A DNA stretch of 64,000 bases from Isochrysis galbana (taxonomy: Eukaryota > Haptophyta > Isochrysidales > Isochrysidaceae): positions 3,031,999 through 3,095,998 of the forward strand of contig CM030935.1 in NCBI GenBank assembly GCA_018136815.1, read 5' to 3'. Shown piece after piece: positions 1-10,600 of this stretch (position 1 is the stretch's first letter; each line of letters begins with the position of its first letter). A program made the position numbers and the translations under genes. The notes beneath the pieces were generated by a model, which made no database searches, was not told the origin of the DNA, and worked only from the letters and a program-made list of their open reading frames with translations.

Positions 1-1
1 G

Positions 2-712
2 TGGGCAAATGCGGAGTTACGCTCGTGTGACCTCAACGTCAAGAACGCACGGCACTCTCTAACTCCCACACGCCGGCTGGTACTCATTGCGCGGTGCCCG
101 GTCAAGGCTGGTGAGGAACTTCGTTTCGACTATGAGCGCGGGAATACAAAATATTGGAAGAATGGCAAGCAGCCATTGGAAGCGCGGGGCGAGTGGCGTC
201 ACGCTTTAATCGCGACGCCGTTGCCGACGCCGAGTGAGCCCGTCTTTCTTCCTCAGCGAGAGGATCTGTCACAGTGTCAGCAACAGTCGCTCTATGAAGT
301 GCTTGAGGAGCTGGCGCCAAAGGAGGCTTTGATACCGTGGGAGGGGTCGAGAGGTGGTGATTATCGGCTGCGCAAGCTCATGGCAGACTACTTTGCCGAG
401 AAGGAGTACCAGAATATGTGGTCCCTCATTTGTACCCACCTTCCCGGCCGCACTGGCGCTGAGTGTCGTGATCGCTGGCAAAAGCTATGTGCCACCGAGC
501 GCGAGCACATCAAAAAGGTGCTCGAACGCGGTAAGTTGCTAGAGAGCTCTCGGCATGCTTCAGATTTGGATAGCACAACAGCTCTTAGCACCGATATCGA
601 CACCGGCGAGCCCTTGGCACAAATTGCTGCGACATCCTGGCCAACAATGAGGCCGAGCGAGCTCAACGTGATCGACCTCACCTCGGGTGAGATATTGAGA
701 AGCAACGGTTGA
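2..712 (+). CDS. SET-domain plus Myb/SANT-like protein, 3' end only
   Basis: The frame is open from base 2 and ends with TGA at 710-712, so the start lies outside the window. The first about 45 residues read like the end of a SET domain: an asparagine-rich start, a strand with LVLIARCPV, then AGEELRFDYERG, which matches the family's GEEL-x-x-DY signature near the active-site tyrosine. About 60 residues on, a second region (PGRTGAECRDRWQKLC, nt about 450-490) matches the third helix of a Myb/SANT-like domain. SET proteins usually methylate lysines on histones or other proteins, and the Myb-like part would bind DNA or histone tails. The combination suggests a chromatin protein. It could instead be part of a mobile element, since transposon debris follows directly. 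The catalytic N-terminal half cannot be seen. Confidence 0.6.
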   Translation, partial: WANAELRSCDLNVKNARHSLTPTRRLVLIARCPVKAGEELRFDYERGNTKYWKNGKQPLEARGEWRHALIATPLPTPSEPVFLPQREDLSQCQQQSLYEVLEELAPKEALIPWEGSRGGDYRLRKLMADYFAEKEYQNMWSLICTHLPGRTGAECRDRWQKLCATEREHIKKVLERGKLLESSRHASDLDSTTALSTDIDTGEPLAQIAATSWPTMRPSELNVIDLTSGEILRSNG

Positions 713-1027
713 ACCCACAATCAATGAATCAAACTTAGAGAAGGATGGGCGTGGCTCCTGGCGGTCTAAGTGCACAAGCACGATCTTTCCCAGTACGATG
801 TCCGTACGCGTAGGACACATGGTGACAGGACACGTTACGACAGGGAAGTGAGTCGTCCGCTTTCGAGTGTTGACGAGGTGCGGCTTGCTGAATTTCGAGT
901 GTTGACGAGGTAGTAGTATGCATTCTCACGTGACAACTCATATTCAGGATACGGGCATGCATTGCATGATTGGACGGAGGCGCAGTACCCCGTTCTGGTA
1001 TCGGAGTCTATGTCCCTAGGTATGAAA
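713..1027. other. Intergenic stretch with a short direct repeat
   Basis: No convincing gene. The 19-mer TTTCGAGTGTTGACGAGGT occurs twice, at 861-879 and 893-911. Nothing else recognised. Confidence 0.5.
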
Positions 1028-1455
1028 AAAACTATTGTTATAGTTTTAGCGATGGAGCGCGCGCCGACCGCTCCCAGCCCCCCGCCGCCACGACGCCCCA
1101 CCGGGGCCGCCCCAAGCCGCCGGAGCCGAAGCGCTCGCAGGCTGCCCCCCTCACTGACAGCGACGTCGACATGATCCTCCCGCCATCTCCTCCTCAACAC
1201 CCCCAGAAGCAGGGAACAGGCAGAGTCCTGTTCACTGCAGAACAGCAGAGCCAGTCTCTGGCCATGCCGCCTGCCTCTGTCGCCATGCCACCCAATCAAG
1301 GACTCCCCATGGTGGGTGGCAGCACTGCTGTCACCCTCATGGAGGCAACTCCTACCACCAGTGCACCCCTCGTGGGCGGGCACTTCACACAACAATCCAT
1401 CATGGGGGCCTTTTCAGCTTCCAGCTCTTCCAAGAACAACCCCCAAAAATCGTAG
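1028..1455 (+). mobile_element. LINE 5'-end fragment with proline-rich ORF1 start
   Basis: The bases just before the ATG at 1052 (AACTATTGTTATAGTTTTAG, then ATGGAGCGCGC) resemble the 5' ends of LINE copies at 29949 and 51773, which read AACTAACTTTATAGTCAGTT followed by ATGGAGCGCGCC. A proline- and serine-rich frame then stays open to a stop at 1453-1455. An AATAAA-like signal follows at about 1497. I read this as a 5' piece of the LINE superfamily spread through the window rather than a host gene. The frame carries no recognised domain. Confidence 0.45.
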
Positions 1456-1652
1456 AGGCATTCGCTTCATGGATCAGCCCCATTTCTAGTGGTTACAATA
1501 AAATCTTACCCTTTGGTCTCTAGAGGATGCTCTCACTACATGAAAGCACCAAGGATGAATGGGCTAGGCCGACCTATGCTCAGTTTTTGATTTTGTGCTC
1601 ACAATCGCGTACAGTGTATAACTTTGCGCACGATCACGTAGAACAGGGAGCT

Positions 1653-2660
1653 TCATGCATCAGCCCCGATGGCGGGGGCGGGCTCAGCAGCAGTAACATC
1701 ACCCTGGCGGTCCACATGAAGCACAGGACTCACAGAAACTGCACCCTTTCGAAGGTCCACACATTTCCTCTTCTTGCACCACCCTTTCTTCAGGTTGCTA
1801 CAGCTCTCACAATACCGGAACTCCAACCAAGGACACGGTTCAACGCCACACGAACAATTCGGATTGCACACCATGAATGCTTGAAGTCGAACTCGCTGGC
1901 GCTCTTGATTGTCTTGTGCCCTCTCCATACGCGCGGCCTTCCTCTTTGCGACATCCTGAGCTCCTTCAGTTGCCATCCTGCGCCGCTTCTCTTTCTCTTC
2001 CTTCATGTCTCTAAGCGTCCACGACCCCGAGAGTTGGTATAGACGCTGACGTTTCGTGAAGACGGCCGCATTGACGTCGTCCTCATCGCCGTTCTCCCCA
2101 GCTTCGGAGTCGGACACGTTGGCTTTGGCACCGGAGGTATTGGAGCTCACGTTCAGCACGCCGCGCATAGGATCGTACGGCGCCTCGGCCTTGTCCTGAA
2201 GTTTCTTAGCCAAAGCCGCTAGATTCCGAACTTTCGCTTCGGCCGCCTGCAAAGAGCCCCTCATCATCCCGGGTGGAGTGGCCATCGCCTCGGTGAGGGA
2301 AGATGGACCTGGAGACGAAACAAGGCTAGACTCCTGCGCTGAGGATGCAATGTCAGTGGCTTGATCGACGAATTGTGAGCGGTCGATGACGTCGGGGCAA
2401 AGCTTGTTGCCAACGATACCTACGCGCTTGAACGCTTTAATGATGTCGTATTGGTCGCACCAAGAGAACCACATGCCTGGCACACCCAAGCGTGCGGACC
2501 CTCCTAAAATGGCCAAGAAGTCAGAAAGGCTCAGGCTTTCAAGCTCTTTGTTGTAGATTACCTGGTGTGCGTCTTTATACGCGTCTCTTGCTTTGTTGTA
2601 TGACCTGCGGAACGACGAGTTGAATTGGTCGAGGGCCTGGAGAAAGCCCGATGTTCCCGA
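1653..2660 (-). pseudogene. C-terminal half of a pogo/Jerky-type DDE transposase, cut by the gypsy element
   Basis: Read on the minus strand, the frame is open from about 2678 down to a stop at 1653-1655. It carries a LDQFNSSFRRSYNKARDAY segment, then SLSDFLAILGG and WFSWCDQYDIIKAFKRVGI. These match the end of the DDE_1 transposase core of the pogo/Tigger/Jerky group (PLD-x-F, then a W..t.e.I..aF+.vGI signature). A charged linker follows. The tail is cysteine-rich (C-x4-C-x-C, CPWLEF, C-x2-C, a final CKKRKC) and probably binds zinc. The catalytic N-terminal half is missing: recognisable transposase sequence stops at about 2640-2680, where the Gag frame of the retrotransposon starts on the other strand. 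I did not find the missing half on the far side of that element. Confidence 0.6.
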
Positions 2661-4681
2661 TTCCTCGGAGAATGGGGTCTACCTTCAACGCGATACTCAG
2701 CATTCTACAAGGCCAAGCGGGCACTACGACTTCTCCTCGAGTCGAAACTTCGCCACCGCTTGTGGAAGAAGGAGACAACTCCATTGGTGCCCCTCCGGCC
2801 TCGGTTGAGTCCCCTTCTCAACCTTTGCCCGCCGCGCCGTTCTCCGTTCCGCCGAATTCGAATTCCGATCCCGTATTCAATACGCCCGTTCCTGTCACGT
2901 CCGCCGAGCCTGTTTCTGATCCCCAACCTCCACCCACCGTCGCGGGCCTCCGCTCGCTTCCAAATCCGGCGGCTCGGCGCCATCCCGTCGATCCAAGCCT
3001 CGCCGGTGATGCTTCTGAGCGAGAGGTCATCCTAGCCTCGTGGGGCCAACTGTTTGAGGATGCCGCCTACGAGGTAGCCTCTCTCTACAGGAAGTCCGAC
3101 GATTTCGAGCTCATCCACGCCATTCTCAACGGCGGCCTCTCTCGAGCCGGCAATGTTTGGCACTACCGCGTGTTTTTCGAGAAGGAGCACGTGACCAAGT
3201 GGGCTCGGAGCCGCTTCTTCCTCGACCGCACCCTCCATCACCAAGTCCGAATGGGCAAAGAGCTTTCCGAGATCAAGTTCCCGAAGGGCCTGGCCTCGGA
3301 CAACGTCCAGACAGCGGCCACCTCCTGGAATGATTTTCGTCTGTCCTTCATCAAGCCGCTCGAGCGCGCCCTCTCGCTCGGCTGCGACCACCGTGAAATC
3401 TTTACATCCTTGCTAGCGGCCGCCAACTTGTGCACCACCGGCAACCAAAGGATCTACGCCTTCCTCCTCGATCTCGCCGAAGACCCGGTCCTCTCTCTCA
3501 ACCCCGCGCTGGCCTGCGACGTGCTTCTCCGCAAGTGCGACGCCACCTTCGCGGCCAACGTGCCCGGCTTCGCCAAAGACTCCGCCTCCATGGAGTGGGA
3601 CAGGCTCGTAGCCCGTGAAGCCGGCTCCGATCTCTTAGAGTTATCCAAGAATTTGGTGCGCGCGTACGTCCGCAAGATGGGTGACGCGAAGGTGGATGCC
3701 ACGACGGTCTGGGACCACCCAAACATGTCGCACGATATCAATCAACGATTCGAGTCCATCATTCGGAACGACAAGGTCGACGCGGCTCGCGGCGTGGATA
3801 ACGCGACCAAGTTTGGCGAGTGTCTTGCAAAGACTCGCTTCCGCGTCGAGAACCACGAGCTCCCTCGCTCGGCCCTTTCGTGCGTCAACCTCTGCCAGCG
3901 CTACCTGAGCCCGTACGAACAAGCCCGTGCTAGCCAACAACAGACGTCGGTCGCGGTCGCCGCCGTGACGCCGCCGGCGACTACTTCCAAGTCCACCAAG
4001 ACCGCCAAGGTTGCTAAGGCTGCCTCTAACCCCGCGGACACTACGGCTTCGATGGTCGCCGCCGTCCAAGCAGCGGTGGCCGAGGCATTAAAATCGCAAA
4101 ACAACAACTCGAACCGCAAGGCGACTGGCGCTGACAATCGTCGGGCTCCGCCTCCGCCTACGAATTACTCCGCATCGTCTCCGTTACCGGACGCACTTCT
4201 TGACCGTCCTCTCGGCAAAAGCACGTCTTCTCGTCGCCAATGTGATCCCCCTCCGAACGGCCTTGGGCTTCCGGCCGATTCGGGCCTCTCGGAATGGGAT
4301 CCAGCTAGCTGGTCTCGAGCACGAGCCCGTTTCTGGCAAATTTCTCGTTACGCGGGTCACCCGGCCCTTCGCGCTGCGCTCACGCGCTGCCGTCCCTCGG
4401 ATGCCACCATGACGGCGCCGCGTCTCGACGACTTAGACCGCGACGTCAAGGAGTGGTCCGACGCCAACGGCTGCGCGTACTGCGCCTTTCGTCCCCGGGC
4501 TCCATCTGGTACGCCCGAAGCAGACCTGTGGAAGTATGGCACGGGCGACGGAGCTCATAACCCCGTCGTTTGCCAACCGTACATTCGTTTTCTCTGCGAA
4601 GGTGGCAGTGGCGAGTGTGGTAACGACCCAGAAGTCCACCGCCGCCTCCGCACGATGGTTGTTCTCCGTCCGGCCCAGTAG
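2651..4681 (+). CDS. gag: Gag-like protein of the Ty3/gypsy element
   Basis: 676 codons ending in TAG at 4679-4681. The first 110 residues are proline/serine-rich. Residues about 120-420 are mainly helical and match the position and composition of a retrotransposon capsid, though I identify it mainly by its place directly before pol. A lysine/alanine-rich linker and a C-terminal region follow with Cys and His residues (C-x2-C, later H and C), not spaced as a classical CCHC knuckle. It should coat and package the element RNA. The first ATG at 2651 lies at the truncation junction, so the true N-terminus may be lost. Pol continues in the same frame after the single TAG. Confidence 0.65.
   Translation: MFPIPRRMGSTFNAILSILQGQAGTTTSPRVETSPPLVEEGDNSIGAPPASVESPSQPLPAAPFSVPPNSNSDPVFNTPVPVTSAEPVSDPQPPPTVAGLRSLPNPAARRHPVDPSLAGDASEREVILASWGQLFEDAAYEVASLYRKSDDFELIHAILNGGLSRAGNVWHYRVFFEKEHVTKWARSRFFLDRTLHHQVRMGKELSEIKFPKGLASDNVQTAATSWNDFRLSFIKPLERALSLGCDHREIFTSLLAAANLCTTGNQRIYAFLLDLAEDPVLSLNPALACDVLLRKCDATFAANVPGFAKDSASMEWDRLVAREAGSDLLELSKNLVRAYVRKMGDAKVDATTVWDHPNMSHDINQRFESIIRNDKVDAARGVDNATKFGECLAKTRFRVENHELPRSALSCVNLCQRYLSPYEQARASQQQTSVAVAAVTPPATTSKSTKTAKVAKAASNPADTTASMVAAVQAAVAEALKSQNNNSNRKATGADNRRAPPPPTNYSASSPLPDALLDRPLGKSTSSRRQCDPPPNGLGLPADSGLSEWDPASWSRARARFWQISRYAGHPALRAALTRCRPSDATMTAPRLDDLDRDVKEWSDANGCAYCAFRPRAPSGTPEADLWKYGTGDGAHNPVVCQPYIRFLCEGGSGECGNDPEVHRRLRTMVVLRPAQ
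4679..4681 (+). promoter_or_regulatory. In-frame UAG between gag and pol, candidate readthrough site
   Basis: The context is CAG TAG GTC GCC. Downstream of the TAG the same frame has no stop for 2,353 codons. Twenty-nine sense codons separate the TAG from the first pol ATG at 4769. Many retroelements control the Gag:Pol ratio by stop-codon readthrough, and this layout fits that. A plain nonsense mutation, or independent initiation at 4769, would look the same from sequence. Confidence 0.5.
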
Positions 4682-7600
4682 GTCGCCGGCGGGGCCCACG
4701 TCCGCGCTGTTACCCCGCTACCAGTCCAGGGTAGTGGGCCTGAACGCCACCCACCAAAAGATCGTATTATGCTACGGCCGAGTACTTCTACGGCCTCCAA
4801 CCGGTACCCTAAGATTCCGCAAGTTCCAGACAAGCCCTTCCACCTCCACCCCCCTCTTTCTCCTGCCTCCTCGCCGATTACCCCTATTTCTCCCAATGCC
4901 GATAATTCCATCCTGGTTCTCGATATCACGCACGAGTCCTCCAAACCAAGTCAACCGTCCCCGCCTCTCTATCAACTCAAGCCGCTGAACCGCCACCCCA
5001 CGCCACTCCCCAAGCATCAACAGTCCAAGACCTCACGGTCTGCGAAAATCCAGCCGCCGCAGGCCCAATCCAACCTTCAATCTCTCAAATCAAATTTCGC
5101 ATGTCCGAGCCACAAAACGTCTCCCGAGTACGAGTCCGAGTCCAAGTCACGTTCAGAATTGCCCTCTTCGTCTTACGCCACCGCGCGCCCATCTACGAGT
5201 CTGAGCCCAGTCCAGTCATCACCGGTATCACCAGTCTCCATCGCTACGACGATGGAGGCGCAGTTCTCCGGTTCTTCCCCACTTTCTTTCGAGTCCGAGT
5301 CCAAGCCTGTTTTGAGCAAACCCCGTTCTGAGCCATCCGAGTCCGAGTCCGAGTCCGAGTTTACAATGTCACCGAGCCCTACCACGCGGTCGACCGCAGG
5401 ATTAACGGAGCTCCAGCCACCCACTGAGCCTCCGACGACCACTCCTTCCGAGGGAGTGTTCACCTTCGGTCCTCCACGCCCCGAGTCTGAGTCATTTGGA
5501 ATCTCCGGTCACGTCCAGAATTCCAACCACACCCGAGCCCCGTTTCACGAGCCACCGCGTATCGAGTCCAAACACAAGCTGACGCCGAAGCCCTCGACGA
5601 CAGCCACTGTGTCCTTATCCCAGCCACCGTTTCGAGTCTCGCCGCAGCCGGCCTGCCACTCCAGCAAGCTGCACGCCGCCGAGCCGATCCCTTCCGTTTC
5701 CGTTCCGAGTCCGAGTCCAATCGCACAAGACAATGCATCCCGAGCCCGCGTAATCAAGCCCGTCACCGAGTCCGAGATTACGGCCGCACCGAGCCAACCG
5801 GTGCTGGCCACCGTGCCCCTATCGTCATCACAAGCTTCAGCCTCGTCCTCACCGACGGTTGCGACGCCAGGGGGCTTCACCTTTGGGCCGGCACCGTCCG
5901 TTCCCATTTCGAAAGTGAGCCCTGTTTTCAGTGCCCAGCACGCCAGAAACGACGAGTCCGAGTCCGAGTACCAATTAACGTCACCGCGGAGTCTGCGGTC
6001 GACCACCGGCGTTCCCACGCCACCCCATCAACCGAGAGCCATGGAGGAGTTGGCACAGCCGTCTCCTAGCCCCTCTCAAGTCGCCGAGTCTTCCGAATTC
6101 GAGTCTGAATCCACCGTAATTTCAGCGGTCCATCCACCCGCTAGCCCGAGCCAAGTCCTCCGAAGAATGCTTCGCATTGCAGAACCTCTTCGGCCACCAC
6201 CCACGCCAGCCGCTGCCGCAGAGCCACCACCCTGGCCTCAGCCTTCCCCGCAGCCGGCTTCTACGACAGCCACGTCCCTTCTTTCGCCGGCGCCGACCCC
6301 GCCGACGACAGATTGCAACGAAGTCGATGCCTGGCCCGATTCCTCTCCCGACGTGACCATGGAGAGTGACCACAACTCCCTTGCACGTCGAGGAACGGCC
6401 GCCTCCCAAACCGAGCTTCTACGCCCATTGAGCCAGCCCAACCGAGTCTCTAAGCCATGTCCTTCATGTCTCTCACCGGTGGTCTCGCGGCCGCGGCGTC
6501 CGTCGCCGCAATCCGACACCCCACTTCTCCGAGTTTCTTCGTCAATCCCGTCCTCTGAGCCCGTCTCCACGTCGTCGATATCCGAGTCTTCTTCTATTCG
6601 TCCTACGTCGCCGCGGCCACCGGTCGCAGCCTCCAAGCACTGCCTGCCTCTCGATACCACTGCCACCGCCATCATGCGCGTGGCAGCGATCAATGCGTCC
6701 GCGATCCAGTCCTTCGATTCCTCTCGAAACAACTCCGATGTCGGCACCCGCGATGATACCCCGTCACCCGCTCTCCACGCTCTCGCCTCTCTTCGTGCAC
6801 GAGCGAGCGGCTCTGCGGTGGTATTACCTCGGCACCTCACGGAGGCAGCCCAAGAGCTCCGCCGGCCGCGCAGTGGCACCTTAGCCTCGCCTGCCGCCGC
6901 GCTACCCAAGCACTTCGATGAGCTTTGCGCTGAGCTCACGAAGACGAGTCAACAAGTCCAAGACGGGCTGACTTCTGGCTGTCACGCCCCACGAGTTCTC
7001 GTCGTTGGTGAGACTAGCGGCGTCGTCTCCTCCATGTTCCTACTCGCCGGAGCTGATGTAGCTACGTGCGATTTGTATCCTTCCGAGATTGACTACGTGC
7101 CCCACTTCCAAGGCGACGCGCTTCATGTCCAAAACCTAGGTTGGGACCTAGTCATCGCCCACCCGCCCTGCACGTACCTCTCCGCCGTCAGCAGCCAATG
7201 GCTCTCCCAAGAACCCGGACGTCGTGCCGCTCTTGAGTCGGCCGCCCGCGTCTTCAAGTCAATGGCCTCCGCCACTGCTCCGTTTGTAGCGGTTGAGAAC
7301 CCTCGGATGCATGCGGAAGCTCGCCGTTTAGTCGGGGGGTTGACCCCGACCCAATTCGTCCAACCCTGGGAGCACGGCACTGGACACCAGAAAGCCACCG
7401 GGTTGTACCTCACCAAAGGGCTGCCGCCTCTCCAGCCAACCTGCGTCGTGGATGGCCGTGAGTCGGCCATGGCTAACCTCTCTCCTTCACCGCACCGTGG
7501 CGCTCTTCGCAGCCGCACCTACGTCGGTGTAGCTGGAGCGATGGCGACCCATTGGATGCCTGTTCTTCTTCGACATTTGAGCCAACAGGGAGACCAGCCA

Positions 7601-10600
7601 TCGACGAAGAAACTGTCCGCGTTGGAGCTACTCGCTTGCGCGCGGCGCAGCCTATCGGACCGGCCTTCCCTTAGCTCGACTGAGGCTACCGCATACGAGC
7701 CGTGGTCGGCTCTTCATCGTTATGAGAGGGGGAGGGAATCTAGTGAAGTTTCTTCCGACCCCGTTGTTTCCCGTCCAGCTACTCCCGAGTCAGACAACCA
7801 CGAAGACCAAAAAGAAACCCACGATAACCACGACAACGACACGCCACTCTACGCCTCCGAGTCTACTCTCCACGACCCATTCTCTCCATGGACCGCCCCG
7901 CCTCCGGCACGCGCGAGCTCGCCGCGTCCGACGACGCCGACGACTCTCCGGAAGCGGCGCCAACAATGGCAAGCATTCGGAGTGAACGGGGACCAGAAAT
8001 GGTCCAACGTCACGCTCGAAACCGCTGACGAAATAAGAGCGCAAGCTCTAGCCGGACGAGGCGCCGACGAGGAATCCAACCTCGCCGCTGCCGTCCGAGC
8101 GCCGATCGAGTTCGTGGAAGCCAAAGGCATCCGCGCCGAAGAGCTAGCCTCATTAGTTCGAAGACCCAAGACAGAAGCCCAAGCTCGTCTCGAGAAAGAC
8201 TGGGAAAAGATGTCCGACCACCCGAGGCACCCCACCGACAAGAGAGGCCTGGGATACACTAGTCCCAAGCTATCACCCTGCACCGCTACCAACGAGGACG
8301 ACGCCTCTAGACCCTCTGCCACGATAGCGGCAGTCGGATTACCCGAAGAGACGACGATCACCACGACGACGAATTCACCCGAGCAACCACGCTGTCGACC
8401 AACCCCGTCCCCGTCCGACACCATCGCACACGTGACCGCGCACCGACCGGATAGCGTCGTGGATACCCTACCATCTGCCTACCCAAGGCATTGCCTATAT
8501 GTTCGAGACCTAGTGGTCTGCCGCTCCGGCGAGGCTACCGGCAAAGAAGGAGTTATCTTAGCCGACTCCGCTCTCACGGTCAACAGCACACTCGCTGACA
8601 CCGGAGCTGGCCCGTCGGTCGTGACCACTTCCCTCTTGTCCAGCCTACCCAAAGACGCATGCGTCGAGCGGCTGCCACAAGCCGTAGTGACACCGCTTCA
8701 CGGTCCGGACGGCCTGCCTCTTATCACGCGAGGCAAGGCTCGAATCGTCTTCTCCGTCGGTGGATTTCTCTTTCGTCATACGTTCATGGTGATTGAAGGC
8801 AACCCGATGCTGCTGCTCGGGAACGACTTCTTAGCCACGCACGCCGCTTCGATTCAGCTCGCCTCCGACAGCGCGGACGGCTCTATCACCCTCGGTGCTC
8901 CATCCACGGTGGCTCCTCTTGAGGTTAATGGCAGTCCAAGCCCCGACGCCCCGCCGATCTTTCGCGTCTCGACGTCACCGATAGCGGTGGTCCCTGTCAG
9001 CCTGACTTGTGCACAAGTCTGTCCGACCTCCGCGAACCCAATCACGACTGACTTCTTCCGAGGGCTGCAGGCCACCAAAAACGACAACCAGCTAGTCACC
9101 GAGCTTCACTTCAGCACGGCCGATGAGTTTGCCGCCAAAGCGCCGGCATCATGTGGCTCCGAGTACCTCCTATACACCCACGAACCTATCACGATCCCGG
9201 CCTATCATCGGGCAACGTTTCACGTCCGAATTCCGCTAGCTCTTCGAGAACACGAAGACTGCGCCATGCTCGTGGACCGACTCCCTACGCGTGAAACGAT
9301 CGATAGCTCTCCTCTCGTCATTCCCCAAGTAGAGAGGTCGAACTCCGACCACACCATCGCGGTTACGGTGGTCAACACTGACCCCAAACCTCTACACCTT
9401 CCGTCGTTCCATCCTGTAGCTTCGCTACAGGTTCGATTCAAAATTCACGCTGGAACATATCGCCGCGTCGGGGCCGTTAACTCGCCGGATGTGATTGAGT
9501 CGCTCGACGAGGACCAGCGTAAGCTCCTCGAGGCAGCCAAGATCGACCCCGAAGGCCGTCTCTCGATGCCCCAACGTGAACAAGTTCGTCGTCTACTGGC
9601 CCGACGTATCGCTGCTTTCGCAATTGACCCGACCAACCCGAATCACACTCACGTGATGGAGGTAGAGCTACCGCTCAACCCTGGAGCCGAAGCTCACCGC
9701 CACGCACCGTCTAGAGTTGGACGAGAGGGTGAGAAGATCATAGAGGACGAAGTTTGCAAGATGGAGTCCGCGGGCATCATTAGGAAATCAAATTCGTCGT
9801 GGGCCTCTCGAGTCGTGCTAGTCACTAAGAAGGATGGCTCCGTACGTTTCTGCGTAGATTATCGCGACGTCAACTCCAAGCTTCGTCTAGAGGACAGCCC
9901 TCTTCCCCTCACGGTAGAAGCCATCGACCGATTGTCGTCCGGCCAAGGCAACCTTGATTCTCTATTCCTTTGCACCCTGGACCTGGCATCTGGTTTCTGG
10001 GGTATACCGATCAAAGAGTCCGATAAACATATCACCGCGTTCACTACTCATCGCGGCAAGTACGAGTTCAATTACTTGCCTTTCGGTGTTCAATCCGGTC
10101 CCTCGTATATGTGCCGCCTCATGGACGCCGTTCTCGGTGGGCTGGCATGGGAGATTTGTATGCCATACTTGGATGATGTCGGCGCCTGGTCGACAGGCGT
10201 AGGTGACTCGCTGCAGGCCAGGGAAGAGTCGTCATTCCAACAAATGTTACACCGTCTTGATCTTGTCTTGGAACGTCTCATCTGGGCGGGCCTCACTTGC
10301 AAGATGTCGAAATGCGTTTTCTTTGCCACCTCGGCTGAATATCTCGGCCACGTTGTTTCGCGTGAAGGTCTTCGGATGGATCCCAAGAAAGTGGAAGCCG
10401 TCTCGAAAATCGACCCTACCCGAATCAACTCTATCGAAGCCGTCCGTTCTTTCCTTGGACTGTGCTCGTACTACCGCCGTTTTATACGCCGTTTTGCGAT
10501 CCGTGCAGCGCCGTTAACCGCTCTCACGCGGAAAGGGTGCGATGTCCCGGTCGGGTCGCAAACAGAAGTCTGTCGCCAGGCTATCGAAGATCTCGAGCAA

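Noticed and set aside
835-1395. Minus-strand frame of 186 codons
   Set aside because: Arg/Gly-rich shadow of the proline-rich plus-strand LINE fragment.
6238-6939. Minus-strand frame of 233 codons inside pol
   Set aside because: Antisense shadow of the Ser/Pro-rich Pol extension.
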